Shown: positions 1 through 9,889, counted from the stretch's first letter. The stretch is DNA of 64,000 nucleotides from Mesohalobacter salilacus (GCA_003931895.1 RRZV01000092.1:31210-95209); one strand, 5' to 3'. The notes: generated by a model not told the origin, from the sequence alone. A program made the numbers and translations.

Positions 1-1734
1 AAATTTCTTAATAACGAATATCAAAAAGACATTTCGATTTTTGAATTTCAGCAAACAAGAAAAGAGTTTAAAGGTGATATGACTTTAGTTGTTTTTCCTT
101 TACTTAAACATATCAAAACTAATCCAGAAAAATTAGCCCAAAGTATAGGTGATTTTTTAAAAGTGAACCTGGCTGAGATTAAAGATTTCAATGTTATTAA
201 AGGTTTTTTAAACTTAGAGCTAGATGATAAGTATATCACTCAAATATTGGAAGATATATACAGTGATGCTAATTTCGGGAAAAGAGCTTTTACAGACAAA
301 AAATTGATGGTTGAGTTTTCTTCGCCTAATACGAACAAACCCTTACATCTCGGTCATATTAGAAATATAACATTGGGCTTTGCAGTTGCTCAAATTATGG
401 AATTTGCCGGTTATGAGGTCTACAAAACTCAAATCATAAATGACAGAGGTATACATATCTGCAAATCTATGTTAGCTTGGCAAAAATTCGGTCATGACGA
501 AACGCCAGAGTCTGCAGACATGAAAGGTGATCATTTGGTAGGAAAATATTATGTCAGATTTGACTTAGCCTACAAAAAACAAGTTCAGGAACTTATTGAT
601 AAAGGTATCCCAGAGGATGAGGCTAAAGCCAAAGCCCCAATCTTAACAGAAGCTCAAGATATGCTTAAACGCTGGGAAAATGGCGATGAAGAAGTTGTTG
701 CCCTGTGGAAAAAAATGAATGAATGGGTTTATAAAGGCTTTGACAAAACCTACAAAAGACTAGGTGTTAATTTTGATAAAAATTATTACGAAAGCCAAAC
801 CTACTTGCTAGGAAAAGATAGTATTCAAAAAGGGTTGAAATCAGGTGTGTTTTATAAAAAACCAGATGGAAGCGTGTGGATCGATTTAAGTGATGAAGGC
901 CTTGATGAAAAAATTGTTTTAAGAGCAGATGGCACAGCGGTTTATATGACACAAGATATTGGTACAGCCATAAAACGGGTTGAAGATTTTGGAATAGATG
1001 AAATGGTCTATACAGTTGGTAATGAGCAAGACTATCACTTTAAAGTCTTATTTTTAATTCTTAAAAAACTAGGTTATAATTGGGCAGAGAATTTGTACCA
1101 CCTCAGTTATGGAATGGTCGATTTGCCAAGCGGAAAAATGAAAAGTAGAGAAGGAACCGTTGTTGATGCTGATGACTTAATGCAAGACATGACATTAACG
1201 GCTAAGCAAATTTCAGATGAACACGGTAAAATTGATGACTACGATGAAGACGAAAAAGAAAACCTTTATGACATTATAGGGCTTGGCGCTCTTAAGTATT
1301 TTATACTAAAAGTAGATCCTAAAAAGCGTATAGTCTTTGACCCAAAAGAGTCTGTTGATTTTCAGGGCAACACAGGTCCTTTTATACAATATACCTATGC
1401 AAGAATTCAATCTATTTTAAGACAGTTTGATGAAGACCCAAACCAAAAAGTAGGTACTTATCAACTGCATGAAAAAGAACGAGAATTAATTAAAATATTA
1501 GATCAATTTCCAGAAACTATTCAGCAAGCTGCTGATCAATACAGTCCAGCTTTAATTGCTAATTACGTTTACGATTTGGTAAAAGCTTTTAATTCTTTCT
1601 ATCAAAACCTCAGTATTTTAGGTGCAGACACTAACAATCAAAAGTTATTTAGAATAAAATTGTCAGCCTCAACAGCAAGAATAATTAAAACAAGCTTCAA
1701 TCTTTTGGGAATTAAAGTGCCAGAACGGATGTAA
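1..1734 (+). CDS. argS: Arginyl-tRNA synthetase, 5' end cut by the window edge
   Basis: Class I aminoacyl-tRNA synthetase that charges tRNA-Arg in the cytoplasm. The reading frame is open from base 1, and the residues before the first ATG at base 79 (…EFQQTRKEFKGD) match the usual ArgS N-terminal domain, so the real start lies upstream and base 79 is not the start. The HIGH signature is present as HLGH near bases 343-357 and the KMSKS loop as KMKSREGT near 1135-1158. A C-terminal DALR anticodon-binding region rich in helices ends at the stop at 1732. Nearly complete at the 3' end. It faces the ydbT-like gene tail to tail with only 16 bases between the two stops. Identification is firm. Confidence 0.97.
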   Translation, partial: KFLNNEYQKDISIFEFQQTRKEFKGDMTLVVFPLLKHIKTNPEKLAQSIGDFLKVNLAEIKDFNVIKGFLNLELDDKYITQILEDIYSDANFGKRAFTDKKLMVEFSSPNTNKPLHLGHIRNITLGFAVAQIMEFAGYEVYKTQIINDRGIHICKSMLAWQKFGHDETPESADMKGDHLVGKYYVRFDLAYKKQVQELIDKGIPEDEAKAKAPILTEAQDMLKRWENGDEEVVALWKKMNEWVYKGFDKTYKRLGVNFDKNYYESQTYLLGKDSIQKGLKSGVFYKKPDGSVWIDLSDEGLDEKIVLRADGTAVYMTQDIGTAIKRVEDFGIDEMVYTVGNEQDYHFKVLFLILKKLGYNWAENLYHLSYGMVDLPSGKMKSREGTVVDADDLMQDMTLTAKQISDEHGKIDDYDEDEKENLYDIIGLGALKYFILKVDPKKRIVFDPKESVDFQGNTGPFIQYTYARIQSILRQFDEDPNQKVGTYQLHEKERELIKILDQFPETIQQAADQYSPALIANYVYDLVKAFNSFYQNLSILGADTNNQKLFRIKLSASTARIIKTSFNLLGIKVPERM

Positions 1735-1738
1735 TCTC

Positions 1739-1752
1739 AATTCTTAAGAATT
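1739..1752. terminator. Palindrome between convergent genes
   Basis: AATTCTTAAGAATT is a perfect 14-base palindrome sitting between the argS stop and the convergent ydbT-like stop, which it overlaps. It could help end transcription in both directions, but it is AT-rich and lacks a clear T-run, so the role is a guess. Confidence 0.25.
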
Positions 1753-3244
1753 AAATCCAACTGAGTTGACTTGACTCTACTTTATAATTGAGAAAGTCGA
1801 TGATTTTAAGCGCTTCTTCATATTTTAGATAATTAATACGCTCATCTCCAGAAGCCGTATAAATCAACAAGTCAGCGTGTTGATTGCGTTGTTGATACCA
1901 GTTGCGTTTTAAAGCAAGCGACTGAATTTTATGTGTCGCGATATATTTCATATTGGTATGAATAGAACCTGAATGGATTTTTATTAAATTCTCGTTTACG
2001 CCAATATGGCTTTTCTTTACAGTTTTATATGAAATTATACTAAACACTGAAATTAAAACAGTAAAGACAACTAAACTGATAACGAGGTTTTGCCAAAAGT
2101 AAATGCCAATCCCAATGCCTAATCCCAGTATTGAATACCGTGTCATCAATCTAAACATCAAGCGAAAACTGCTTTGGCGTATTACAAATTCTTGATCATA
2201 AGGCACATCAAACAAAGATTGAAACATGGTGTTAATTTCATCATTACTCACACCAACTATTCCAATTTTCTTTTTGTTGCTCAATTCTTCAGAAGAAGCT
2301 TGACTGATAAAAATATTTTTGATACCAAAAAGGTCTTTTATAGGGTTTTGCTCCACTTCAAAAACTTGTGTTTTACTCTTTTTAATAACTTGATTGATAC
2401 GTTTAAAAAGCCCATAATCGACTTCAAATTCGTTATCAACTTTTGTGACTTTTAATTCAAAATATTTAATCACAGAAGTTGCAACGGTAACAATAAATGC
2501 AGCCGCGATAATAAAAACAACAAAACCAGCAATATAGCCTAAGGTTTCTGGAATTTGATTGACATAGGTTTCACCAAAATCAACCTCAAAAAAGTTAGAA
2601 AAAATATCTTCAATATATTGAAACAACGTAGCAAAAAAGGCAAACACTAATCCTAAACCTTTTAAATAATTAGAGCTTATGCCTACTTTTAATAAGCGCT
2701 TTAAGTTTAAATGAAAAAGCAGCTTTGGTTTTGTAGAAACTTCTGCCGTGACTTCAGAATTATTGTTTTCAGCGAACTTTTCTGTCTTATTTTCGAGTAA
2801 AATACGTTTTAAATCTATGGCATCTTCACGGCTTAAGGCTTTGATAGTAATTTCAGCTTTACCTTGCCCAGCGGTTTCTATTTCAAAACCAACCACATTG
2901 AGCATTTGCTGAATTAAATTTTGATTGATATTGATATTCTGAATGCGATCAAAAGCAATATCTACATCTGTAAACTTAAACACGCCTTGCCTTAAAAAAA
3001 ACCGACCATCTTGGATATGAAATTTAAAATTCAGATAACTTTTATAAGAATACAATAACTGCAAGACTATTAGTAAAACAAAACCTGTGACTATATATTC
3101 CCAATAATTTTGTCTGATGTTGCTACTCAATAATGGTAAAAAAGCAAAAATATTTTGCTTGATGCGTTTGACCAAATCCATTAAAAAAATGACCAAAATC
3201 CCCTTAAAATTCTGTCGTTGTGTTGTGGAAAAATCAGTTGTCAT
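1751..3244 (-). CDS. ydbT: bPH2 (YdbT-like) membrane protein
   Basis: 497-residue membrane protein of the YdbT type, with several hydrophobic segments (about residues 43-65, 195-212, 236-258, 368-395) alternating with bacterial pleckstrin-homology-like (bPH2) stretches such as FKFTDVDIAFDRIQNI. In the family, bPH2 repeats are found in pairs with a short YdbS partner, and the biochemical role is unknown; membrane or stress functions have been suggested. The start at 3244 overlaps the end of the upstream ydbS-like gene by 11 bases, so the two are probably translationally coupled. A second in-frame ATG some 21 codons in (MDLVKRIKQ…) is an alternative start. Confidence 0.8.
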   Translation of the reverse strand: MTTDFSTTQRQNFKGILVIFLMDLVKRIKQNIFAFLPLLSSNIRQNYWEYIVTGFVLLIVLQLLYSYKSYLNFKFHIQDGRFFLRQGVFKFTDVDIAFDRIQNININQNLIQQMLNVVGFEIETAGQGKAEITIKALSREDAIDLKRILLENKTEKFAENNNSEVTAEVSTKPKLLFHLNLKRLLKVGISSNYLKGLGLVFAFFATLFQYIEDIFSNFFEVDFGETYVNQIPETLGYIAGFVVFIIAAAFIVTVATSVIKYFELKVTKVDNEFEVDYGLFKRINQVIKKSKTQVFEVEQNPIKDLFGIKNIFISQASSEELSNKKKIGIVGVSNDEINTMFQSLFDVPYDQEFVIRQSSFRLMFRLMTRYSILGLGIGIGIYFWQNLVISLVVFTVLISVFSIISYKTVKKSHIGVNENLIKIHSGSIHTNMKYIATHKIQSLALKRNWYQQRNQHADLLIYTASGDERINYLKYEEALKIIDFLNYKVESSQLSWI

Positions 3245-3752
3245 CTAAGTCTGCAACTTTTAGGATTTGGGCTTTCAACTTATCGGCATCGTTGTGGTTG
3301 AGTCCAGCAATACTTAAATCACCTGAAGATGAGCCAGCTGTGTAAGCTTTCAATGTATAGATTTTAAAAGCTTTAAATACTAAGCCTTGCTTAACTTCAA
3401 CATGTTGAATGCGTTTGTAAGGCACAATAGTTTGTTTAAACACAAAATAGCCTTTTTGAAATATTAAATCTTTTGCTCTTATGCCAAATTTTCTTCTAGG
3501 AAATCCTAACTCGATATCAAGTATGATTAATAAGAATAAGATACTTAAAAAACCTAAAATAGGAAAGAAAGCCATTGCAGGTAAATCCACAAAATAATTA
3601 AGCACCAACAGCCCTGAAAATAATATCAATGCCCAAAACACGTAAAGAATTCTCAAAACTTTCAAATAGGCTTTATCAACACGATGACCTTCTACCGTTT
3701 CAAAACGCGGTAAGTCAGATATGTTTAAAGTTTGGTTTTGAAAATCTATCAT
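3234..3752 (-). CDS. ydbS: bPH2 (YdbS-like) membrane protein
   Basis: 172-residue protein with two neighbouring transmembrane segments (about residues 31-50 and 58-79) followed by one bPH2 domain containing the typical tract QTIVPYKRIQHVEVKQG. This is the short partner of the YdbS/YdbT pair. It overlaps the ydbT-like gene by 11 bases and lies 56 bases downstream of menB on the same strand, so it may be read from the same transcript. The function of the pair is not established. Confidence 0.8.
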   Translation of the reverse strand: MIDFQNQTLNISDLPRFETVEGHRVDKAYLKVLRILYVFWALILFSGLLVLNYFVDLPAMAFFPILGFLSILFLLIILDIELGFPRRKFGIRAKDLIFQKGYFVFKQTIVPYKRIQHVEVKQGLVFKAFKIYTLKAYTAGSSSGDLSIAGLNHNDADKLKAQILKVADLDDN

Positions 3753-3808
3753 AATATTTCAATAAGTCAAGTAAGTTTAAATCAAAAATCCTAAATCAAA
3801 TATATACA

Positions 3809-4642
3809 TTACGGTATCCATTTAATATCTTTAAAGTCAGGCTTTCTTTTTTCTAAAAATGCATTACGACCTTCTTTGGCTTCATCAGTCATATAGGCGA
3901 GACGTGTGGCTTCACCAGCAAATACCTGTTGACCAACCATTCCATCGTCAGTTAAATTAAAAGCAAACTTGAGCATCTTGATTGAAGTTGGCGATTTTTC
4001 TAAAATTTCTTGTGCCCATTGATAAGCTTCTTCTTCTAACTTATCGTGAGGAATGGCAGCATTAACCATACCCATATCTACAGCATCTTGAGCGGAGTAG
4101 TTTCTACCGAGAAAGAAGATTTCTCTGGCCTTTTTTTGACCAACCATTTTAGCGAGATAAGCTGAGCCATAACCACCGTCAAAGCTGGTGACATCTGCGT
4201 CGGTTTGTTTAAAAATGGCGTGCTCCTTACTGGCAAGCGTTAAATCGCAAACCACGTGTAAAGAATGACCGCCACCAACAGCCCAACCTGGCACAACCGC
4301 AATTACCACTTTAGGCATAAAACGAATAAGGCGTTGCACTTCTAAAATATTAAGTCTTGGCATTCCATCATCATCCACATAACCTTGATGACCACGAGCA
4401 TTTTGATCGCCACCACTGCAAAAGCTGTAAACACCATCTTTTGGCGATGGTCCTTCAGCAGAAAACAAGACAACACCTATTGAAGTGTCTTCACGTGCAT
4501 CGAGAAAAGCTTCGTATAGTTCAGCTACGGTTTTGGGTCTAAAGGCGTTTCTCACTTCAGGTCTATTGAAAGCGATGCGAGCAACACCATTAGATTTTTT
4601 ATAAGTAATATCTGTATATGATTTTACAGTAGTCCAATTCAT
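3809..4642 (-). CDS. menB: 1,4-dihydroxy-2-naphthoyl-CoA synthase
   Basis: Crotonase-fold enzyme of menaquinone synthesis that closes the ring of O-succinylbenzoyl-CoA. 277 residues, normal length. Recognisable blocks are FNRPEVRNAFRP, the oxyanion-hole region FCSGGDQNARG, GWAVGGGHSLHVVCD and QTDADVTSFDGGYGSAYLA. The Asp in QTD (where the bicarbonate-dependent enzymes have Gly) points to the bicarbonate-independent subtype with its own carboxylate base. Start ATG overlaps the stop of the upstream TPR gene by 4 bases (ATGA type). Other men genes are not in the window. Confidence 0.96.
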   Translation of the reverse strand: MNWTTVKSYTDITYKKSNGVARIAFNRPEVRNAFRPKTVAELYEAFLDAREDTSIGVVLFSAEGPSPKDGVYSFCSGGDQNARGHQGYVDDDGMPRLNILEVQRLIRFMPKVVIAVVPGWAVGGGHSLHVVCDLTLASKEHAIFKQTDADVTSFDGGYGSAYLAKMVGQKKAREIFFLGRNYSAQDAVDMGMVNAAIPHDKLEEEAYQWAQEILEKSPTSIKMLKFAFNLTDDGMVGQQVFAGEATRLAYMTDEAKEGRNAFLEKRKPDFKDIKWIP

Positions 4643-6021
4643 AATTCAAAATAAGATTTGTAATCTGCGTGAAATGTCATTTCTGGAAAAAGGTCAATTA
4701 TTTCAAAAACGTATTCTTTATCGACATCGTAAGCTTTTTGAAAAGTGATTAAAGCTTGGTCAAATTTTTTGAGTTGATAATAAACCCCCGCAAGACGATA
4801 CATAAACTCAGGATGATTTTCATAAAATTCTTGAGCATAATTTAAGGTATCTAAGGCGTCTTTCCATTTTTTTTCTTCAACACAAATATCAATTTGCATG
4901 ATAAGATTTTCGAATTCATAATTGCCAAATTCTAAGGCATGTTGAAGTCCTTTTTTGCTTTCTTCAAAATCGCCAAGCTCACTATTGATAATACTGAAAT
5001 TGCGCCAATGATGAGGATTTTCACCATCAATATTCAAGGCTTTATTGACAAATGATAAAGCTGTTTTGTAATCTTTTTTACCCATGTGAAATTCGGTCAA
5101 TGCCGACCAAGCTTTGTCCATCATCGGGTCTTCATGAACCGCTTTTTTATAAAACTTTATAGCTTCCTGTGAGTTGTTGAGTTTCATATAGCACTTACCG
5201 ATTCTCAAATACGCATAAGCGGTTGGGTCATCAAGTTGGTTTGATATTTTGTAATTTTCAATAGCTTCATTGTAACGTTTAAGTCGCTCAAGGACTTTTG
5301 CTTTTTCAAGATATGCGCCGACAAAATAATCATCGGAATAAATGGCAAAATCAAAAGCTTGTAAAGCACGTTTATCTTCGCCTATATCAAAATAGAGTTT
5401 ACCAAGTTGATGCCAAGCTATCTCACAATAGGGGTTTTTATCTAAAAACTGATTGAGGTAGGCAATAGCTTCCTCTTGTTGGTCTAAAAAGTCAAAACAA
5501 TAAATGATATTATACAAAGCCGTAAAATCATTTTGATCTTGATCTAAACATTTCATATAGCTGACTTTTGCTTTTTCAAAATTTTCCATAAACAGGTATT
5601 CAATACCTATCAAGTTGTAAATTTCAGAGGGTTGAATTGCAAAGTCTAAAGTGTATTCTAAAGTTTCAATCGCCTCTATATGCCGGTCTTGTTTAGAATA
5701 AATATTAGCTTGAAGCACATAGATTTCTTCGTTTTCTGGATCTACTTTTTGAAGATATTTCAATAGTTCTTCGGCTTGAGCGTGTTTGTCTTCAAAAATA
5801 TAAATTTCAGCCTTTAGTAGCTTTAAGTCAGTGTAATTAGGGTGTTGGTCTAAACCTAATTTTAAAGCTTTTTTGGCTAAAGCCAATTTTCCCATATCAA
5901 TGTAATGCTCAACAATTTCAACAAATTCGTCTGTGTCAAAGAACAAGATGTTGTTGGTTTTAAGCATATGTTCAAATTTTTCAATAGGGAAATCAAAGTC
6001 TTCGTTGGATTCAAATTTCAT
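4639..6021 (-). CDS. Tetratricopeptide-repeat protein
   Basis: 460-residue soluble protein made almost entirely of TPR helices, about eleven to twelve repeats, for example AWHQLGKLYFDIGEDKRALQAF and AYLRIGKCYMKLNNSQEAIKFY. No signal peptide or membrane segment is visible, so it is probably a cytoplasmic protein-protein scaffold. The first ~25 residues are acidic (MKFESNEDFDFPIEKFE). It overlaps menB by 4 bases and is separated from the upstream aminotransferase gene by about 160 bases. No specific partner can be deduced. Confidence 0.85.
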   Translation of the reverse strand: MKFESNEDFDFPIEKFEHMLKTNNILFFDTDEFVEIVEHYIDMGKLALAKKALKLGLDQHPNYTDLKLLKAEIYIFEDKHAQAEELLKYLQKVDPENEEIYVLQANIYSKQDRHIEAIETLEYTLDFAIQPSEIYNLIGIEYLFMENFEKAKVSYMKCLDQDQNDFTALYNIIYCFDFLDQQEEAIAYLNQFLDKNPYCEIAWHQLGKLYFDIGEDKRALQAFDFAIYSDDYFVGAYLEKAKVLERLKRYNEAIENYKISNQLDDPTAYAYLRIGKCYMKLNNSQEAIKFYKKAVHEDPMMDKAWSALTEFHMGKKDYKTALSFVNKALNIDGENPHHWRNFSIINSELGDFEESKKGLQHALEFGNYEFENLIMQIDICVEEKKWKDALDTLNYAQEFYENHPEFMYRLAGVYYQLKKFDQALITFQKAYDVDKEYVFEIIDLFPEMTFHADYKSYFEL

Positions 6022-6180
6022 AAAAGAGACTTTTAGAATATTTATAGGTTAAAATTAAAAGGCTTTTCATTCGATTTATGGTTTTTTAAAAGAGGTTGTT
6101 AACAAAATAATCAACAAAATTTTTAATGGGTGCAAGTTACAAATTGTGATTTTAGGATTAACCCATTCATTTAAATACTT

Positions 6181-7365
6181 TTATTCGTGCAATTCATCTA
6201 ATATGTTAAGTATAATTTGACATCCTTTTTCTATTTCATTACTTGTTATAGTTAAAGGTGGTGTGACACGAACGGCTTTTTTTTCGTAAAGCAACCAAAA
6301 TAAAATTAAATTTTGTTCTTTAGCTTTTAATACCAGCTGATTAGCCAGTTCTTCTGTTTTCATTATTAGAGCGAGCATCAAACCTTTTCCTCTGATTTCA
6401 TTGATTAGAGTATGTTTTAGTCGAGTTCTAATTAGCATTTCTTTTTTGCCAACTTGTTCAATAATGTCAGTTTGTTCTAAAATTTCGAGTGTTTTTAAAG
6501 CAGCAGATGCAATTAGGGGATGACCGCCAAAAGTTGTAATATGTCCTAATTTAGGCTTATCGCTCAACAACTGCATTAATTTTTGAGAAGCTGTAAAAGC
6601 GCCGATAGGTAAGCCTGATGCCATAGCTTTGCCCATGACTAAAATATCTGGAACGATATCAAAATGTTGAAATCCAAAAAGTTTACCTGTTCGTCCAAAT
6701 CCAGGTTGAATATCATCTAAAATCAAAAGCGCACCGACTTTTTCGCAGCGATGTTTTACTTTCTTCAAGTAGTCATTTTCGGGTAAAATAAAACCTGCGC
6801 CACCTTGAATGGTTTCCAAAACGACGGCCGCCGTTTTATCTGTAATTACGTTTAAGCAGTTCTCGTTATTGAATTCTATATGTGTGATATGGGGCAAAAG
6901 TGGGCCAAAAGGCTGGGTGCGTTCTTGATAGTCCATCAGACTTAATGCACCATAAGAGTTGCCGTGATAACAATGTTTTGCAGCGATAATTTGTGATCGA
7001 CCTGTTGCTCGTCGAGCCAATTTAATTGAACCATCAATAGCTTCTGTGCCGCTGTTGACTAAATAGGTTTGCTCTAAGGGTTGAGGTAAAAGCCGAGCTA
7101 AAGTTTTGGAAACTTCTAAAGCAGGTTTTAACACATATTCACCATAAACCATAACATGAAGATATTGCTCAGCTTGAGTTTTAATAGCTTTGACTATTTC
7201 AGGATGACAATGGCCTAAGTTGCAAGCCGAAACACCAGCGACGAAATCAAGATGCGCTTTTCCGTCGGTTGTATAGATGTAACTGCCTTTTGCAGATTCA
7301 ACTTTAAGTCCAAGTGGATGCGGTGTGGTCTGCGCCTGATATTTTTGAAAATCCTTACTCATCAA
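6181..7365 (-). CDS. Class III PLP-dependent aminotransferase
   Basis: 394-residue fold-type I aminotransferase of the acetylornithine/4-aminobutyrate group. Visible motifs are the PLP-phosphate region VNSGTEAIDGSIKLARR, the cofactor Asp in LLILDDIQPGFGRTG (the common form has DE, here DD), and the Schiff-base Lys in VMGKAMASGLPIGAF. The substrate cannot be fixed from sequence, and no arginine genes lie nearby. The start overlaps the end of the upstream OstA-like gene by 11 bases, an arrangement that suggests translational coupling. Two ATG codons in tandem make the start certain to one residue. Confidence 0.88.
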   Translation of the reverse strand: MMSKDFQKYQAQTTPHPLGLKVESAKGSYIYTTDGKAHLDFVAGVSACNLGHCHPEIVKAIKTQAEQYLHVMVYGEYVLKPALEVSKTLARLLPQPLEQTYLVNSGTEAIDGSIKLARRATGRSQIIAAKHCYHGNSYGALSLMDYQERTQPFGPLLPHITHIEFNNENCLNVITDKTAAVVLETIQGGAGFILPENDYLKKVKHRCEKVGALLILDDIQPGFGRTGKLFGFQHFDIVPDILVMGKAMASGLPIGAFTASQKLMQLLSDKPKLGHITTFGGHPLIASAALKTLEILEQTDIIEQVGKKEMLIRTRLKHTLINEIRGKGLMLALIMKTEELANQLVLKAKEQNLILFWLLYEKKAVRVTPPLTITSNEIEKGCQIILNILDELHE

Positions 7366-9064
7366 TTTTCTTTGGCACTTTCTTTAATTTTGGTTTTATA
7401 CTTTTTAAACTTTTATTCTTTTTTTGAATAGGATTTAATACAGTGTCTATTTTTTTGAGACTCGATTTTTCGTTTAAATCTTTTTGTTTGTAAAATGGTT
7501 GAGTAAGTGAATCGTTTTTTTCTAAATCTTTTAAACCTTTAATTATTGGTAGGTTAAACTCGGGTCTATTGGAGAGTAAATCTGCCTTAGATTTTATCTT
7601 TTCATCACCACGCCATTCCATTCCTCTAAATGTTCTGGCGTTAGGTGGTAATTCAGTTTCAGGATAGGTATTTCCAGACACATTGTTGTAATAATACATG
7701 TCCGTAACTTCTTTGTCTTTAAACTCGATTTTGATACTTGAAGCCAAGGTTTTGTCTATGCCAATAAGGTCGCCTTCTTCATTTCTTGAGTAATAAATGG
7801 TTTCAGCGTTTTTAATAAAATGAGCTTCAGTTAATTCATTATTTTCAAATAAACCAAAAAGCTCTTTACCCTTGATTTGGTTTAATCCATCAATGCTATC
7901 TTTTTGCACCATAAAACTGTTGTAATAGACTTTCAGGGAGTCTAATTTTTCGGTTTCTAAATTAGAAGTCAGCATAATAGTATCTCCTGTGACTTGACTA
8001 TTAGCAGACCATAAAATAGGGTTTGTGATTAATCGGGTATGGCCTGTAACTTGTGAAGAGTGAATGGAGTCAGCCTTACCACTTAAATCTGACTTAAACA
8101 ACCTGGCATCAGGATAAGCTCTAACTATACGCTTGTCTGGCACACCTGTAATCATCATGGTATCGCTGGCGATATGGATAGAATCGTTTTCCTGATAGGT
8201 CGATGCTAAAGGGTTTTTAGTGATAATGACGGAATCTTTTTCTTTATAAACTTCTGCATAATGGCCTTTGACACGGGTTCGGTTGATGGTGTCAATGATT
8301 TCAATATTATTGGTTGCCGATGCAAAACTGCGTTTTTGATCAAAAAAGATACTATCGCCATAAAGGGTGCGTTGTTCGTAATCAACTCTTGAATTTTTGA
8401 CGAAATACCCAAAATCTTCACGGGTATCAAAAAATCCACGTTCGCAATACACTTTCCCATTTTCTGTTGTCACAACAGATGGTCCATAAAGGTAAGCGTG
8501 ACCATGATTAGTATAAAAATCTAAAACATCGGTGGTAATATTATAATCTGGACTCGTGACTTTTACATTTTGTCGAAAAGCATATTTATCATTTTCTAAT
8601 TCATAAGTGCCTCGAATACTGGTAATGGTGCTTGCTGTGTCTTTAACGGTGCCACCGCTTCTGTAAAAGGCCTTTTGAACCACACGGTCAAAAAATAATG
8701 AATCTGTAGTGAGTCTATTGCTCGGCGTTGTCAAGACCACATTTTCACTGGCAAAAGCAAATTGAGTTTTACCATTATATTCCGCATAAGCACTGCGCAT
8801 GTTAATGGTGTCATCCTGTATCATTTTGACGTTTCCGTAGGCTTTAAAAAAATTTTCGTCTTGGTAAAATATGGCTTTATCACACCAAACTTTGATGCCT
8901 TCGTGTTTAAAAAAGACTTGCTTATTGACCTTGTTAAAAATAAAGGCCCCAGGGTAAAGTTTTTCATTGATATTGGTGCGTTCGCTCTCGTATTCAATTT
9001 GGCTATTTTGAGAAAATCCTAAACCAAAAGACAATAAAAAGATTAAAAAGAAAAGTCTATTCAA
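7355..9064 (-). CDS. OstA/LptA-like periplasmic protein
   Basis: 569-residue exported protein with a signal peptide (MNRLFFLIFLLSFGLGFSQ). The N-terminal half contains OstA/LptA-type beta repeats (VFFKHEGIKVWCDKAIFYQ, FFKAYGNVKMIQDDT), which in Gram-negative bacteria bind and bridge LPS across the periplasm. The C-terminal ~60 residues are very Lys/Ser rich and probably disordered. It is much longer than E. coli LptA, as is usual in Bacteroidota. First gene of a leftward run with the aminotransferase, TPR and menB genes. Role in LPS transport is inferred from the fold only. Confidence 0.82.
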   Translation of the reverse strand: MNRLFFLIFLLSFGLGFSQNSQIEYESERTNINEKLYPGAFIFNKVNKQVFFKHEGIKVWCDKAIFYQDENFFKAYGNVKMIQDDTINMRSAYAEYNGKTQFAFASENVVLTTPSNRLTTDSLFFDRVVQKAFYRSGGTVKDTASTITSIRGTYELENDKYAFRQNVKVTSPDYNITTDVLDFYTNHGHAYLYGPSVVTTENGKVYCERGFFDTREDFGYFVKNSRVDYEQRTLYGDSIFFDQKRSFASATNNIEIIDTINRTRVKGHYAEVYKEKDSVIITKNPLASTYQENDSIHIASDTMMITGVPDKRIVRAYPDARLFKSDLSGKADSIHSSQVTGHTRLITNPILWSANSQVTGDTIMLTSNLETEKLDSLKVYYNSFMVQKDSIDGLNQIKGKELFGLFENNELTEAHFIKNAETIYYSRNEEGDLIGIDKTLASSIKIEFKDKEVTDMYYYNNVSGNTYPETELPPNARTFRGMEWRGDEKIKSKADLLSNRPEFNLPIIKGLKDLEKNDSLTQPFYKQKDLNEKSSLKKIDTVLNPIQKKNKSLKSIKPKLKKVPKKIDE

Positions 9065-9252
9065 ATTATAAGAATTTATGCAAAATTACACAAAAGCCAT
9101 TTCAAAGTGACTGATATATCAATCGAAAATGTTAAAAGCCTGATAATTAACGTTTATTTGATACTAAATAGCCAAAATATCAGCTTCAAGAAAATTTAAT
9201 ATTAAAAGATTTGAGCACAGCTTTTGTATATTTATGTGTAAAATTAAATGCA

Positions 9253-9399
9253 ATGTCTACAGAAACTGAGAAAACAAAAGACAATAAAATCAAAGTAGCA
9301 AAAGATACCAATTCTAAGAAGGTATCAAAAACTTGGTTGGCAGCCCTTTCAAATAGAGGGACAGGAAAGATAATTGATATGGAAGCAGTATTAAAATGA
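9253..9399 (+). CDS. Antitoxin of a VapBC-type pair
   Basis: 48-residue highly charged protein (MSTETEKTKDN… ending …IDMEAVLK) directly before a PIN-domain toxin reading frame, the usual antitoxin position. An in-frame ATG exists 14 codons upstream (base 9211), but the stretch MSTAFVYLCVKLNA looks like translated leader, so 9253 is preferred. No DNA-binding fold can be assigned at this length. The stop is followed one base later by the toxin ATG at 9401. Antitoxin assignment rests on position and size. Confidence 0.65.
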   Translation: MSTETEKTKDNKIKVAKDTNSKKVSKTWLAALSNRGTGKIIDMEAVLK

Positions 9400-9400
9400 T

Positions 9401-9824
9401 ATGAGTAGATATCTACTTGATACTAATATTGTTGTCTTTTTTACTTTTATCTGAATTAGATAATATTTCACATGATGTTAATCACATTTTAACTGACTTT
9501 AATAATCATCTTTTAACAAGCTCAATTGTAGTTTCTGAAATTTTACAATTACAAAGGATAGGCAAAATAAAATCAAAAAAATATAAATCTGCTTTATCTC
9601 TTCACGAACCTATTAAAAATGAATTTTATATAAAACTTCTAACTTATACTAAATACCATACGAAAACTCTATCCAAACTCACAATTCCTAAAAACCACAA
9701 CGACCCGTTTGATCACGCCATTATTGCTCATGCTATAACCGAAAAATTGACTTTGGTTTCTTCTGACCGAAAATTTCAAAATTATACGGCTCAAGGTTTA
9801 GATTTTGTTTATAACAAACGTTGA
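9401..9824 (+). pseudogene. PIN-domain (VapC-type) toxin, frameshifted
   Basis: The toxin starts at ATG 9401 (MSRYLLDTNIVVFF) but meets TGA at 9452-9454. The remainder continues in the frame one base later, from …FLLLSELDNISHDVN to the stop at 9824. Removing one T from the six-T run at 9437-9442 joins both halves into a normal 140-residue PIN protein: the acidic residues of LLDTN, SEI, DPFDHAIIAHA and LVSSDRKF are all kept. PIN toxins are Mg-dependent RNases that usually cut tRNA or rRNA. So the gene is either a recent knockout, a reversible homopolymer switch, or a sequencing error. Neither long leader nor +1 frameshift signal is evident. Confidence 0.85.
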
Positions 9825-9889
9825 TTTAAAGCTATTGGAAATCACCAAAGTAAAACTCGTTTATCTAACCCCATTTTAAATATTATCGA

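Noticed and set aside
9437..9442. Programmed frameshift signal in the VapC-type gene
   Set aside because: A +1 shift would be needed. The run of six T without a rare codon, stop-proximal context or downstream structure does not resemble known +1 sites.
9417..9824. Toxin read from a TTG start at 9417
   Set aside because: TTG lies in the middle of the DTN codons of the real PIN start in the other frame. The true start is ATG 9401 and the gene is frameshifted.
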